Source of the DNA: Psychrobacter sp. GP33
Lineage (GTDB): Bacteria; Pseudomonadota; Gammaproteobacteria; Pseudomonadales; Moraxellaceae
Direction: 5' to 3'
DNA: 64,000 bases
Assembly (NCBI RefSeq): GCF_014119005.1
Contig: NZ_JACGYX010000002.1
Coordinates: 248,001-312,000, forward strand
In this document: positions 16,705 through 24,475 of the stretch, one piece after another
Layout of the letters: each line of letters opens with the position of its first letter
Numbering within the stretch: position 1 is the stretch's first letter
Notes under the pieces: model-generated
What the model saw: only the letters and a program-made list of their open reading frames with translations
What the model was told of the DNA's origin: nothing
Databases searched by the model: none
Position numbers and translations under genes: made by a program

Positions 16705-17187
16705 TCAGTCTTCTTTACGCACTTCTTTAATTTTCTTAGCCGCGAACTCCATCGCATCTGCTGCTTTATCAGCAAGCGTACCAACCATTTCTTTTGCTTT
16801 AGTAGTCGCCGTTTCTGCTAAGGTTTCATCGCTAGAGTCATCACCTTTGCTATCTTTATCAGCGCTGTCTTTGTCAGAAGCGTTCTTATCTGAGCTGTCT
16901 TTATCCGAACTATCTTTATCGGAATCTGATTTATCGTTGGAGCTATTTTTATTAGCGCCATTATTATCATCTTTTTCTTTATTTTCTGTTTTTGACGATT
17001 TGTTGTCTTTTTCTTTATTATCTTCAGATTTGGATTGGTTGGTATTCTTATCATCCTTATTATTAGAATTTTCAGTAGCGTTTTGATCTTTAGAATCAGA
17101 GTTTTGATCCTTTACATCTGTTTTTTTATTGTCTGCTTGTTTATTGTCATTATGCTTATTTTTTTCTGTTGATTTATCGTTGCTCAT
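16705..17187 (-). CDS. highly charged, intrinsically disordered hydrophilin-like protein
   Basis: 160 residues made almost wholly of Asp, Lys, Asn, Ser and Glu up to about residue 120, with no hydrophobic core and imperfect repeats such as DKDSSDKDSSDKNASDKDS. The last ~40 residues form an amphipathic helix (ETATTKAKEMVGTLADKAAD, then AMEFAAKKIKEVRKED) similar to LEA-like or YtxH-type helices. No signal peptide. Coding is supported by a terminator directly after the stop and a Shine-Dalgarno-like AAGGGATAAAAC before the ATG. Composition suggests a stress or desiccation/cold protectant, by analogy with hydrophilins, but no named family is recognised. Confidence 0.8.
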   Translation of the reverse strand: MSNDKSTEKNKHNDNKQADNKKTDVKDQNSDSKDQNATENSNNKDDKNTNQSKSEDNKEKDNKSSKTENKEKDDNNGANKNSSNDKSDSDKDSSDKDSSDKNASDKDSADKDSKGDDSSDETLAETATTKAKEMVGTLADKAADAMEFAAKKIKEVRKED

Positions 17188-17532
17188 AGTTTTATCCCTT
17201 TAGTGTCGTTATTTTTAGTGTTGTATAACTACAATCAAGAGTACTATTTTACTGCGTTAACTGTCTGTATATCATAGGTTGCGATAGGTAATGAGGCTGC
17301 CTTAACTTCACCTGAAGTATACATATGAGCTTTATTGTTTGTTCTTATGTGATTACTTACGCGCTTTGTGTAATGAACTATTTTTTTCTAAATGATAGCT
17401 CATTAAATAATACTTATCCCTAAAGTGTTTAAAACAGTCTTTATTCACATCATCAACACGATCACTTGTTTATTTATGCTAATTTTATATTGTTATCCAT
17501 AAAGTAGTTATAAATAAAAAAGGTCATAGAAT
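17188..17532. other. divergent intergenic region, nothing recognised
   Basis: 345 AT-rich bases between the charged-protein gene and the glycosylase gene. It should hold both promoters; no clear consensus, repeat or RNA structure is visible. Confidence 0.5.
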
Positions 17533-18180
17533 ATGCTAACGCCAAAACAGTCATTAACGCTGCCCGTTATTTTGAAGCCGAGCTGGTTTACCCGTCCAAC
17601 TTGTGTTGTTGCAGCGGATTTGATTGGGAAAGTCTTGTGCCGTCAGCTGACAGATAGTGACGGTAAGGTAAAAGTCTTGCGAATGCGTATTTCTGAAACC
17701 GAAGCTTATATTGGTGAGGGTGATGCCGCTTGTCATGCCCATGCCGGTACGCGTACGGCACGGACAGAGGTGATGTATCAGCAGGGTGGCATATTCTATG
17801 TCTATCTGACTTATGGTATCCATCATATGCTTAATCTGGTGACTGGCATGGCGGAATCGCCTGAAGCCGTGCTGATACGAGCAGGGTTTCTAACTGAAAA
17901 TAGCGACCGCTTGATTGAAGAGCAACAGCTCAGTTTAGACAAACAATTTATGCATCCAAAACAGTTTGCTGGACCAGGGAAACTGACGCTACGTTTAGAG
18001 ATTGATCGTAGTTTATATGGCAAATCCATTGAGCCAGAATCAGATGTATGGATTGAAGATGATGGTTGCCAGCCACCAGTATCGCTCCGACCCCGTATCG
18101 GTATCGATTACGCAGGCGATGCAAAGGACTGGCTACTGCGTTATATATGGACGAATCACCCTTCATTATCTAAGAAATAA
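17533..18180 (+). CDS. DNA-3-methyladenine glycosylase (AAG/MPG family)
   Basis: Removes alkylated purines from DNA to start base-excision repair. It has the order of AAG motifs: WFTRPTCVVAADLIGKVL, ISETEAYIGEGDAACHAHAG (catalytic Glu in ETEAY, followed by DxAxHA), TARTEVMYQQGGIFYVYLTY GIHHMLN split across the active site, EAVLIRAG and GPGKLTLRLEIDRSLYG. At 215 residues it is the normal bacterial size. The human-type rather than AlkA or Tag family. The NIF3-like gene follows in the same direction after 62 bases. Confidence 0.94.
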   Translation: MLTPKQSLTLPVILKPSWFTRPTCVVAADLIGKVLCRQLTDSDGKVKVLRMRISETEAYIGEGDAACHAHAGTRTARTEVMYQQGGIFYVYLTYGIHHMLNLVTGMAESPEAVLIRAGFLTENSDRLIEEQQLSLDKQFMHPKQFAGPGKLTLRLEIDRSLYGKSIEPESDVWIEDDGCQPPVSLRPRIGIDYAGDAKDWLLRYIWTNHPSLSKK

Positions 18181-18242
18181 ACGCCGTTTTATCTTATAAA
18201 TGGCTATTTCTTATCAATACGTATTTTTATTAAGGCTATCTT

Positions 18243-18554
18243 ATGTATAAACTCACCGTTTTTATTCCAGAAGCAGCTTTAGAAGTTGTTAAATCGGCTT
18301 TATTTGCCGCTGGTGCTGGCAGTATTGGCAATTATGAGCAGTGCTGTTGGCAGGTAAAGGGAGCGGGGCAGTTTATGCCGCTAGACGGTAGCAATCCTCA
18401 TATAGGCTCGCAAGATAATTTAGAGACTGTTGAGGAATGGCGGGTTGAAATGGTGGTGGATGAAGAGAGAATCGCTGAGGTTATTGCTGCACTGAAGCAG
18501 GCGCATCCTTATGAGACGCCTGCTTATGATGTGGTTGAAGTGCTTGATTTGTAG
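18243..18554 (+). CDS. NIF3-like/YqfO C-domain small protein
   Basis: 103 residues beginning MYKLTVFIPEAALEVVKSAL, with GAGSIGNYEQCCW, QFMPLDGSNPHIG and AHPYETPAYDVVEV. This is the stand-alone version of the CutA1-like domain inserted in NIF3/YbgI-YqfO metal proteins. HPYE and the Cys pair may bind metal, but function is not established. Start ATG at 18243 fits the family. Confidence 0.85.
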   Translation: MYKLTVFIPEAALEVVKSALFAAGAGSIGNYEQCCWQVKGAGQFMPLDGSNPHIGSQDNLETVEEWRVEMVVDEERIAEVIAALKQAHPYETPAYDVVEVLDL

Positions 18555-18613
18555 CGCACTGGCTTTATAAAATACTAAGTTTATAGAGCACTGATTTCGT
18601 AGCCAGTAACTTG

Positions 18614-18985
18614 CTAGTCTCTTTTCACATTAAGCACATTATAGTTAGGATAACCCAGCTCGATCTTATAATCCTCACGACCGCGCTCAGCTTTTACTTT
18701 AATGATGCGATCGCCTCTCTTATACTTAACGTCTTTGACCCGATAGCCCATACTATTGACTTTATTGGCGGCAGTTTGCTCAACTGCTGGCTGGTACAAA
18801 TCTTTATCAATCGACTTGATGGTTTTTTTATGTTTTTTATACAGGTTGCTGTCTTTGTAGACATCTTCATAAATGTCGCCATACGCATTATAGCCGGGCG
18901 TCGTGGCGCAGCCTGTGGTGACTGTTAGTAGAGCGGCGACAATGCCAGTGGCAGCAGCCGTTTTTAATAATAATTTGGTTCTCAT
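18614..18985 (-). CDS. putative lipoprotein with GY-repeat domain (paralogue of the 19245-19889 gene)
   Basis: 123 residues; signal peptide with lipobox TTGC (Cys26). The mature protein has a Tyr/Lys-rich linker (YEDVYKDSNLYKKHKKTIKS) and one copy of a domain ending VNSMGYRVKDVKYKRGD, VKAERGREDYKIELGYPN and VLNVKRD. The same pattern, G-Y-x-V/I-x-D-I/V followed by Y-x-I-x-L-G-Y-P-N, occurs twice in the next gene. It resembles PepSY-like periplasmic domains, but this is inference. Both genes are on the minus strand, so may be co-transcribed, though 260 bases separate them. Confidence 0.75.
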   Translation of the reverse strand: MRTKLLLKTAAATGIVAALLTVTTGCATTPGYNAYGDIYEDVYKDSNLYKKHKKTIKSIDKDLYQPAVEQTAANKVNSMGYRVKDVKYKRGDRIIKVKAERGREDYKIELGYPNYNVLNVKRD

Positions 18986-19159
18986 AATGCAATCTCATTA
19001 TCGGGGTTGTTATTTTTAGAAAGAACTATCAAGGACAGGTTAAAATCTTATAAAAAAAAGCCAAATAAACCAAGGACTGATTTATTTGACCAAAGGCGTC
19101 AAATCAAAACCGACGCCGAAACTTATCTTAATACTGCTTTTAATACCGCAATCCTATAG

Positions 19160-19197
19160 TTCTGTAATTAAGGGTTCTGTAATTAAGGGTTCTGTAA
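19160..19197 (+). repeat. 15-bp tandem repeat, 2.5 copies
   Basis: The unit TTCTGTAATTAAGGG occurs at 19160-19174 and 19175-19189 and partly at 19190-19197, between the two paralogous envelope genes. Confidence 0.9.
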
Positions 19198-19244
19198 GTC
19201 ATAGTTTTCTTTCGATTACTCTTTTATTAGGCAGTATTTTACTC

Positions 19245-19889
19245 TCAATCTTTTTCAAGTTTAATCACATTCAAGTTAGGATAACCTAGGACTATGTCAT
19301 AGTCCTGATTGCCACGTTTTGCCTCTATTTCAAATATGCCACGATTGTTTTTTTCTTTTAGCTCAATATCTTTAATGGTATAGCCCATCTCTCTGACTTT
19401 ATTAATCGCGCGCTGTTTGACCGCAGAATAGCGTGCTTCTTTTTTAATGTTATCTTCAACATCATTGTTGTTGTGCTTATTATTATGATAATTATTGCCA
19501 TGTTGACGGTCTTTATCTTTCCATACGTTCGACCAGTCTTTTTGGCTTGAGCTGATAAGCTTTAGTCCAGGGTAAGTATATTTAATCTCATACGGCTGGT
19601 TGTTCTTTTTAGCATAGACGACAAGCGATTGGTTGCCACGATAGGTATCGGCTTGAACATCCATCACTTGATAGCCACTACGGCTCAAATCTCTACGCAG
19701 CTTTTGTGCGATAGTACCAAAGTTTCCATCTCGATAAACAGATGACTGATTATTATGATTTTGGTTGTTATAGTTCTGATTGCCATAATCCGATGCCATT
19801 GCAGTAGAGCCAATAGTCGTAGTCAGCAAGGCAGCAGTTAGTGTCGACGATAAGATAGTTTTCATATTAAAACGTGGTACAACTTTCAT
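19245..19889 (-). CDS. secreted PepSY-like protein with two GY-repeat domains
   Basis: 214 residues with a signal peptide (hydrophobic TILSSTLTAALLTTTIGSTA, likely cleavage after TAMA). After an Asn/Gln-rich linker come two copies of the same domain: residues about 60-110 (SGYQVMDVQADTYRGNQSL, then KKNNQPYEIKYTYPGLKLIS) and about 155-214 (MGYTIKDIELKEKNNRG, then AKRGNQDYDIVLGYPNLNV). An Asn/His-rich spacer (NNYHNNKHNNNDVEDN) separates them. The second copy is closest to the paralogue at 18614-18985. Probably periplasmic; function unknown. Confidence 0.78.
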   Translation of the reverse strand: MKVVPRFNMKTILSSTLTAALLTTTIGSTAMASDYGNQNYNNQNHNNQSSVYRDGNFGTIAQKLRRDLSRSGYQVMDVQADTYRGNQSLVVYAKKNNQPYEIKYTYPGLKLISSSQKDWSNVWKDKDRQHGNNYHNNKHNNNDVEDNIKKEARYSAVKQRAINKVREMGYTIKDIELKEKNNRGIFEIEAKRGNQDYDIVLGYPNLNVIKLEKD

Positions 19890-20338
19890 AAAAAAATATC
19901 CTAATAATTTATTTTTCAGCAGTTAGTTATTTTAATAAACGCCATTTTAGTTAAAAATATTTAGCATTATTTTTAATTAGTAATTTCAAAATCCTAATTA
20001 AAACCCGCTATTAATAGTTTCTTGAAATAATTGCTTACATACCTATCTTACGGCTAAAAACTTGGTGGGAGATGTCTTGGGCGTTATTAAGTTGTAAATA
20101 AAGCACGCGCTTACGTAAGAATACCAAGCTTTTGGTGAGGAAGGGGTTGCACAAACGTCCATTTATCGCTAATGCTCAAGCTGGTTTTTCTTACGATAGT
20201 CATACACCATAAGACCTCAGTGTATTTATTAAGCATGCCATAGATAATTTATGAAATATCTAGTAATAATAATTTAAGTTTTTGTCATACTGATGTGTGC
20301 TTAAAAATAAGCTTGAAAAAGACAATCTATGTATTCCA
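19890..20338. other. gene-free region upstream of the Csr-type RNA
   Basis: 449 bases with no ORF of note. A 10-bp palindrome CTTACGTAAG lies at 20110-20119. It carries the start region of the secreted protein gene (minus) and the upstream sequence of the RNA gene (plus). Nothing else recognised. Confidence 0.5.
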
Positions 20339-20356
20339 TGTAAGCATATGCTTACG
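20339..20356 (+). promoter_or_regulatory. GacA/UvrY-box-like palindrome
   Basis: TGTAAG-CATATG-CTTACG fits the TGTAAG-N6-CTTACA upstream activating sequence that the response regulator GacA binds before RsmX/Y/Z genes in Pseudomonas. Its inner 16 bases are a perfect palindrome. It lies about 65 bases before the inferred RNA 5' end, the spacing expected for such sites. Confidence 0.75.
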
Positions 20357-20395
20357 CGTAATGTCGTTAACGCGACTTAACAAGGGTGCAATATT

Positions 20396-20407
20396 TTGAC
20401 ATTATAG
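20396..20407 (+). promoter_or_regulatory. candidate core promoter of the Csr-type RNA
   Basis: The stretch TTGACATTATAG offers a -10-like TTATAG at 20402-20407 and would place the start near 20410-20414, where the first stem begins. No good -35 is seen at the right distance, as is usual for activator-dependent promoters. Confidence 0.4.
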
Positions 20408-20409
20408 CT

Positions 20410-20690
20410 GCACGGCATTAGGGAATGTGACTCAAGGATTGAGTATACCGTGTTAAGGATAACAATTTAATAACTGGCATCAGGATGATAAAAGTTATTG
20501 AAGTAAGGACACATAACCTATGCTGACGGCAGTTACTGCCAGCAGTAGTTGTAAAAATGAGCAGGATGCTCAACTGTCATACTATACTGAATGACCTGCA
20601 AGGATGCAGGGTATTGCAGTCATGATAGGTAACAAGGATCGTTAACCATAACACCGCATAACAATTTATTGCTATGCGGTGTTATCGTAT
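20410..20690 (+). ncRNA. CsrB/RsmZ-type CsrA-sequestering small RNA (predicted)
   Basis: An untranslated stretch of about 280 bases densely packed with GGA motifs, most in the loop of a short hairpin: CTCA-AGGAT-TGAG (20431-20443), GTTA-AGGA-TAAC (20452-20463), ATC-AGGAT-GAT inside an outer AATAACT/AGTTATT stem (20469-20499), GTAAGGACAC (single-stranded, 20503-20512), TGAGC-AGGAT-GCTCA (20558-20572), CCTGC-AAGGAT-GCAGG (20595-20610) and AACAAGGATCGTT (20631-20643). An outer CACGG/CCGTG stem closes the 5' end (20411-20452). The RNA would end at a perfect 13-bp stem (20648-20685). Repeated A(N)GGA in loops is the signature of RNAs that titrate CsrA/RsmA. With the GacA-like box upstream, this is the expected output gene of a Gac/Rsm cascade. 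No protein is encoded. Confidence 0.85.
20648..20685 (+). terminator. 3'-terminal stem of the Csr-type RNA
   Basis: ATAACACCGCATA and TATGCGGTGTTAT form a perfect 13-bp stem with a 12-base loop. The following T-run is weak (CGTATTTGTCGTTT), so termination may also use the next hairpin. Confidence 0.7.
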
Positions 20691-20739
20691 TTGTCGTTTG
20701 ATAAAATCATTAATTATCAGCCATATATTAACAGCAATA

Positions 20740-20775
20740 AAAAAAACCGCATGATAAATCAATGCGGTTTTTTTT
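20740..20775. terminator. bidirectional rho-independent terminator
   Basis: AAAAAACCGCAT and ATGCGGTTTTTT pair around GATAAATCA, with long A and T tracts. It can end the small RNA on the plus strand and the CsbD-like gene on the minus strand. Confidence 0.88.
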
Positions 20776-20813
20776 ATTCATACTAATAAACTACGTCAGT
20801 TTATAGTCTTCTA

Positions 20814-21017
20814 TTAATATTTGTTATCAGTACGCCATGCATCAACTTCACGCTCTGCATCATCTTTGCTGTGACCATAACGCTCTTGCACTTTACCAAC
20901 CAATTTGTCACGGCTACCTTCTACGTGTAATAAATCATCGTCAGTCAGGTCTGCCCACTTCTGTTTTACTGAACCTTTGATTTGGTTCCATTCACCTTTT
21001 AGCGTATGTTCGTTCAT
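20814..21017 (-). CDS. CsbD-family stress protein
   Basis: 67 residues, MNEHTLKGEWNQIKGSVKQK then WADLTDDDLLHVEGSRDKLV and GKVQERYGHSKDDAEREVDAW: an almost textbook CsbD/YjbJ protein. These small hydrophilic helical proteins are induced by general stress in many bacteria; molecular role unknown. Preceded by AAGGAATAA as ribosome site (reading the minus strand) and followed by a terminator, so a single-gene unit. Confidence 0.95.
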   Translation of the reverse strand: MNEHTLKGEWNQIKGSVKQKWADLTDDDLLHVEGSRDKLVGKVQERYGHSKDDAEREVDAWRTDNKY

Positions 21018-21408
21018 TTTATTATTCCTTATTCTAGTTATCGCGCATTTTATTTAGTGAGCTGTAAAAACTGCTCTGACCAAATAGGTAACGCCTTTTA
21101 TTAAAGATGATCATAAATTGTTGTACATGTCTGTTTTGCTCATATTGTGCTTCGCAGTATCAACACAGCATAAATAACATCTTACTTACTGCTGATGTCT
21201 AATATAAGCAGTTCGCGGAACGCTGTCTGTATGAGCAATGTTTATAGTGTTGCTTAATGATGGTAAATGCCTGTGCTATGTTATTAGTCCAGTAGTTGTG
21301 TGAGCGTAGGTGATACTTTATTTATAATAAGTAACAATAATGGTAAGTGTTAACCTATTTATGTGACACGCACTGCTGTTTTATAGATGCAGTTTTACAT
21401 ATACAACG
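21018..21408. other. intergenic region, nothing recognised
   Basis: 391 bases between ygfZ (minus, ending at 21409) and the CsbD gene start. It should carry the CsbD promoter. A short plus-strand ORF here overlaps ygfZ antisense and is not credible. Confidence 0.5.
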
Positions 21409-22182
21409 CTATTTTGGGCGAGCAACGTCGGCTTGTAATGCAGTTGGCAAATCTAGTATAACTAGCTTACTGTCAATTAGGTGTTCTGGGCGCGCAACAA
21501 TCAGCGCTTTAAAGTCAGATTCGTTATCTGCTCCAGTAGCTATGGCATTTACTACTTGGATTTTACCTAAGTGCTCGCCTGCGACTGGTGTGTTGCCTGT
21601 ACCGCTGACGTAATGTAAAAAGGCTTTGGGTGCTGATTTAAAATAAATACGGGCGATGACTTCTTGCCCAAGGTAGCAGCCTTTATCGTAGTCCATACCG
21701 CCGCGTTGATGCAGACGTAGCTCTTGCGGCTGAAACTCACCTTGGGTAGCAGCGACTATCCAGTAGTTACCCTGTGCAAGGCTGGCTTGCATCCATGCTT
21801 GGATATTCTCAACCGTATCATGCGCTTCGTTATGGCTAAAGGTCGGTAGCTCGTCCAATACACACGGATAAATCGCTATTGGTGTACTGGTCTCAAACTT
21901 GGAAAACGCACCGAACTTCTTTAGATGCGCTTGTAAAGCGTCGGCACAATCGGCACTGATGACGATATCAAAGTGCTGTTCGGCTTGTTTTTTTATCCAA
22001 ATACCAAATTCAATACGACCTTTTAAGTTGCCAATGGCAGCAGCTTGATAGCTAAGCCCAAGTTTGGTTACATCGCAGGTCAGTTGACCTTGTAAGAACT
22101 TTTCGGCATCCATACCTTCAAGAGTCAGTTGCACGAATTGGGGAAGTGACGCTTGCCCCGCTTGGTTTGATAAATCAGTCAT
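21409..22182 (-). CDS. ygfZ: tRNA-modifying/Fe-S maintenance protein YgfZ (folate-binding)
   Basis: GcvT-fold, tetrahydrofolate-binding protein that supports certain Fe-S enzymes such as MiaB. Family marks: FLQGQLTCDVTKL near the N-terminus, AAIGNLKGRIEFG, and the signature KGCYLGQEVIARIYFK with its conserved Cys. 257 residues; E. coli YgfZ has 326, so this is a shorter version, common in the Moraxellaceae. Single gene by position. Confidence 0.92.
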   Translation of the reverse strand: MTDLSNQAGQASLPQFVQLTLEGMDAEKFLQGQLTCDVTKLGLSYQAAAIGNLKGRIEFGIWIKKQAEQHFDIVISADCADALQAHLKKFGAFSKFETSTPIAIYPCVLDELPTFSHNEAHDTVENIQAWMQASLAQGNYWIVAATQGEFQPQELRLHQRGGMDYDKGCYLGQEVIARIYFKSAPKAFLHYVSGTGNTPVAGEHLGKIQVVNAIATGADNESDFKALIVARPEHLIDSKLVILDLPTALQADVARPK

Positions 22183-22495
22183 TGTTATTATCCTTGTAAT
22201 GAAAAAGTATTTATAAAGTCAGACCGTTATAAGTTAGGAGTATAGGCTGATTAAATGAGGCTAATATAAATATCATGACTATAACGAGTGTGAAGTTGAT
22301 GATAATGGGAAAGGTGGCAAGAAGAGTAGCATAAAAAACAGTCGTACAAAAATCACCTCGTTGTTCACTATGGTTTAGATTCTAAATGGTATACGACGCT
22401 TTGACGATAGCTGAGTGAATTGGTGAAAGCTTTGGACTTCAGGTACAATATTGCTAGTAGAATAACTCTAATTAATGATGGTTGACGAGGATATT
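22183..22495. other. divergent intergenic region
   Basis: 313 bases. A promoter-like pair TTGGTG (22420-22425) / TACAAT (22444-22449), 18 bases apart, points to the PhnA-family gene. Nothing else recognised. Confidence 0.45.
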
Positions 22496-22849
22496 ATGAG
22501 CTTACCCAATTGCCCAAAATGCGCTGCTGAATATACTTATGAAGATGGTGCGCTACTGGTGTGCCCGATGTGCGCTCATGAGTGGTCAGCAGCTGGAGAC
22601 GATGCAGCACAAGCAGATGAGCAGGACGCCGTGATTCGTGATGCTGTTGGTAACGAGCTGCAAGATGGCGATGCGGTGACGGTTATTAAAGACTTAAAGG
22701 TGAAAGGGTCGTCTACTGTCATTAAGGTAGGCACCAAGGCAAAAAGTATTCGCCTACTACCGGATGCGACCGATGGTCACGATATTGACTGTAGACTCGA
22801 TGGCTATGGTCCGATGAAATTAAAATCATCTGTGGTTAAAAAAGCGTAA
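22496..22849 (+). CDS. PhnA/YjdM-family zinc-ribbon protein
   Basis: 117 residues from ATG 22496 ([18 protein letters not shown]); GAGGA sits just upstream, and an in-frame start seven codons earlier is less likely. The N-terminal zinc ribbon has CPKC and CPMC, followed by an acidic linker and the PhnA core [20 protein letters not shown] with [19 protein letters not shown]. Despite the name, the family is not required for phosphonate breakdown; its role is unclear. hemL follows after 48 bases and may be co-transcribed. Confidence 0.93.
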   Translation: MSLPNCPKCAAEYTYEDGALLVCPMCAHEWSAAGDDAAQADEQDAVIRDAVGNELQDGDAVTVIKDLKVKGSSTVIKVGTKAKSIRLLPDATDGHDIDCRLDGYGPMKLKSSVVKKA

Positions 22850-22897
22850 GCTGCTGTATGGTTAATAAAATAGATAATTATTAAATAGAGAACCGTT

Positions 22898-24199
22898 ATG
22901 AGCACTAAAAACGAACAGCTTTTTGCCCAAGCGCGCAAGCATATCCCGGGTGGCGTAAACTCTCCAGTACGTGCCTTTGCTGGGGTTGGCGGAACACCTG
23001 TGTTTATGCACCGCGCCAATGGTAGTAAGATGTATGATACTGAAGATAATGCATATATCGATTATGTGGGCTCATGGGGTCCAATGATTTTGGGTCATGC
23101 GCATCCGAAAGTAATTGATGCCGTTAAAAAAGCCGCCGATGATGGATTAAGTTTTGGTACGCCAACGCCGTTTGAAACTACGGTTGCCGATAAGATTTGC
23201 GAGCTTGTGCCAAGCGTTGAGATGATTCGTATGACCAGCTCTGGTACGGAAGCCACGATGAGTGCCATTCGTTTGGCGCGCGGCTTTACAGGACGCGACA
23301 AAATCGTGAAGTTTGAAGGCTGTTATCATGGACATTCGGACAGCTTATTGGTAAAAGCTGGTTCAGGGATGCTTGATATCGGTGAGCCAACCTCAAAAGG
23401 CGTACCGGCTGACTTTGCCAAGCATACGCTGACCTTGCCTTATAATGACCCGCAAGCGATTATTGATTGCTTTGATAAATGGGGCGCTGAGATTGCTTGC
23501 GTCATCGTTGAGCCTATTGCGGGCAACATGAATATGATTATTCCTGAGCAAGCGTTTCATGATACGTTGCGCGCTCAATGTACCGAGCATGGTGCAGTAT
23601 TGGTATTTGATGAAGTGATGACCGGCTTTCGCGTCGGACTTGGCGGTGCCCAAGCGCATTTTGGTATCGACCCTGATTTAACCTGTTTTGGTAAAATTAT
23701 CGGTGCAGGCTTGCCAGTTGGGGCGTTTGGTGGCAAAACAGAAATTATGTCATGCATTGCGCCGCTTGGTGGCGTTTATCAAGCAGGCACATTATCTGGT
23801 AATCCACTAGCTATGCGCGCAGGCATTGCCATGTTTGAAGATTTGACCGTTGCTGGTTTTTATGACGAGTTGGCAGATAAGGTAGATTACTTTATCGATG
23901 GCGTACAAGCTGCTGCAGATAAATATGCGATTCCACTACGCACCAATAAGCTTGGCGGTATGTTTGGCATGTTCTTTGTTAAAGAGAATGCGACGGCAAC
24001 GCCAAAGAATTTTGATGATGTGACCGAGTGCGATATTGCCGCCTTTAATACCTTTTTTCATGGCATGTTAGATCGCGGCATTTATCTTGCGCCTTCTGCT
24101 TATGAAGCAGGTTTTATGTCAATCAAGCACAGTCAGGAAGATTTGGATGTGTCTATTCAAGCTGCTGATGAGGTATTGGCGGCAATGGCACAAGCATAA
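22898..24199 (+). CDS. hemL: glutamate-1-semialdehyde 2,1-aminomutase
   Basis: PLP enzyme making 5-aminolevulinate from glutamate-1-semialdehyde, the second step of C5 tetrapyrrole synthesis; hemA, the first, lies at 42815-44185. Motifs: [72 protein letters not shown] and the PLP-Lys in [18 protein letters not shown]. 433 residues, standard. A terminator follows about 120 bases after the stop. Confidence 0.98.
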   Translation: MSTKNEQLFAQARKHIPGGVNSPVRAFAGVGGTPVFMHRANGSKMYDTEDNAYIDYVGSWGPMILGHAHPKVIDAVKKAADDGLSFGTPTPFETTVADKICELVPSVEMIRMTSSGTEATMSAIRLARGFTGRDKIVKFEGCYHGHSDSLLVKAGSGMLDIGEPTSKGVPADFAKHTLTLPYNDPQAIIDCFDKWGAEIACVIVEPIAGNMNMIIPEQAFHDTLRAQCTEHGAVLVFDEVMTGFRVGLGGAQAHFGIDPDLTCFGKIIGAGLPVGAFGGKTEIMSCIAPLGGVYQAGTLSGNPLAMRAGIAMFEDLTVAGFYDELADKVDYFIDGVQAAADKYAIPLRTNKLGGMFGMFFVKENATATPKNFDDVTECDIAAFNTFFHGMLDRGIYLAPSAYEAGFMSIKHSQEDLDVSIQAADEVLAAMAQA

Positions 24200-24318
24200 T
24201 AAGTTAGGGCATACGGTTTATATAGCCATTGTTAATTTGCCTTGAGTGTTTTGTGCTTAGTATCATTTCGTGCTTAGTATCATTTTGAACTTAATATAGT
24301 TTTGTCATTGGCAACAAT

Positions 24319-24353
24319 AAAAAGCCAGCATCAGCGACGGTGCTGGCTTTTTT
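24319..24353 (+). terminator. rho-independent terminator after hemL
   Basis: AAAAAGCCAGCA / TGCTGGCTTTTTT stem with ten-base loop TCAGCGACGG. Confidence 0.88.
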
Positions 24354-24475
24354 ATGTGGCTTGCCAGGGTTTGACAGACATGTTTTAATGACGAAATTCT
24401 TGGCTCGTGTATTCTCACTAACCTACCTTACTATCTCAATTATTTTACTCCTTCCATACGGTAACCATTTAACTT

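Noticed and set aside
16847..17086. Leu/Ser-rich ORF of 79 codons
   Set aside because: Antisense of the repetitive charged-protein gene; composition is the mirror image of its D/K/S codons.
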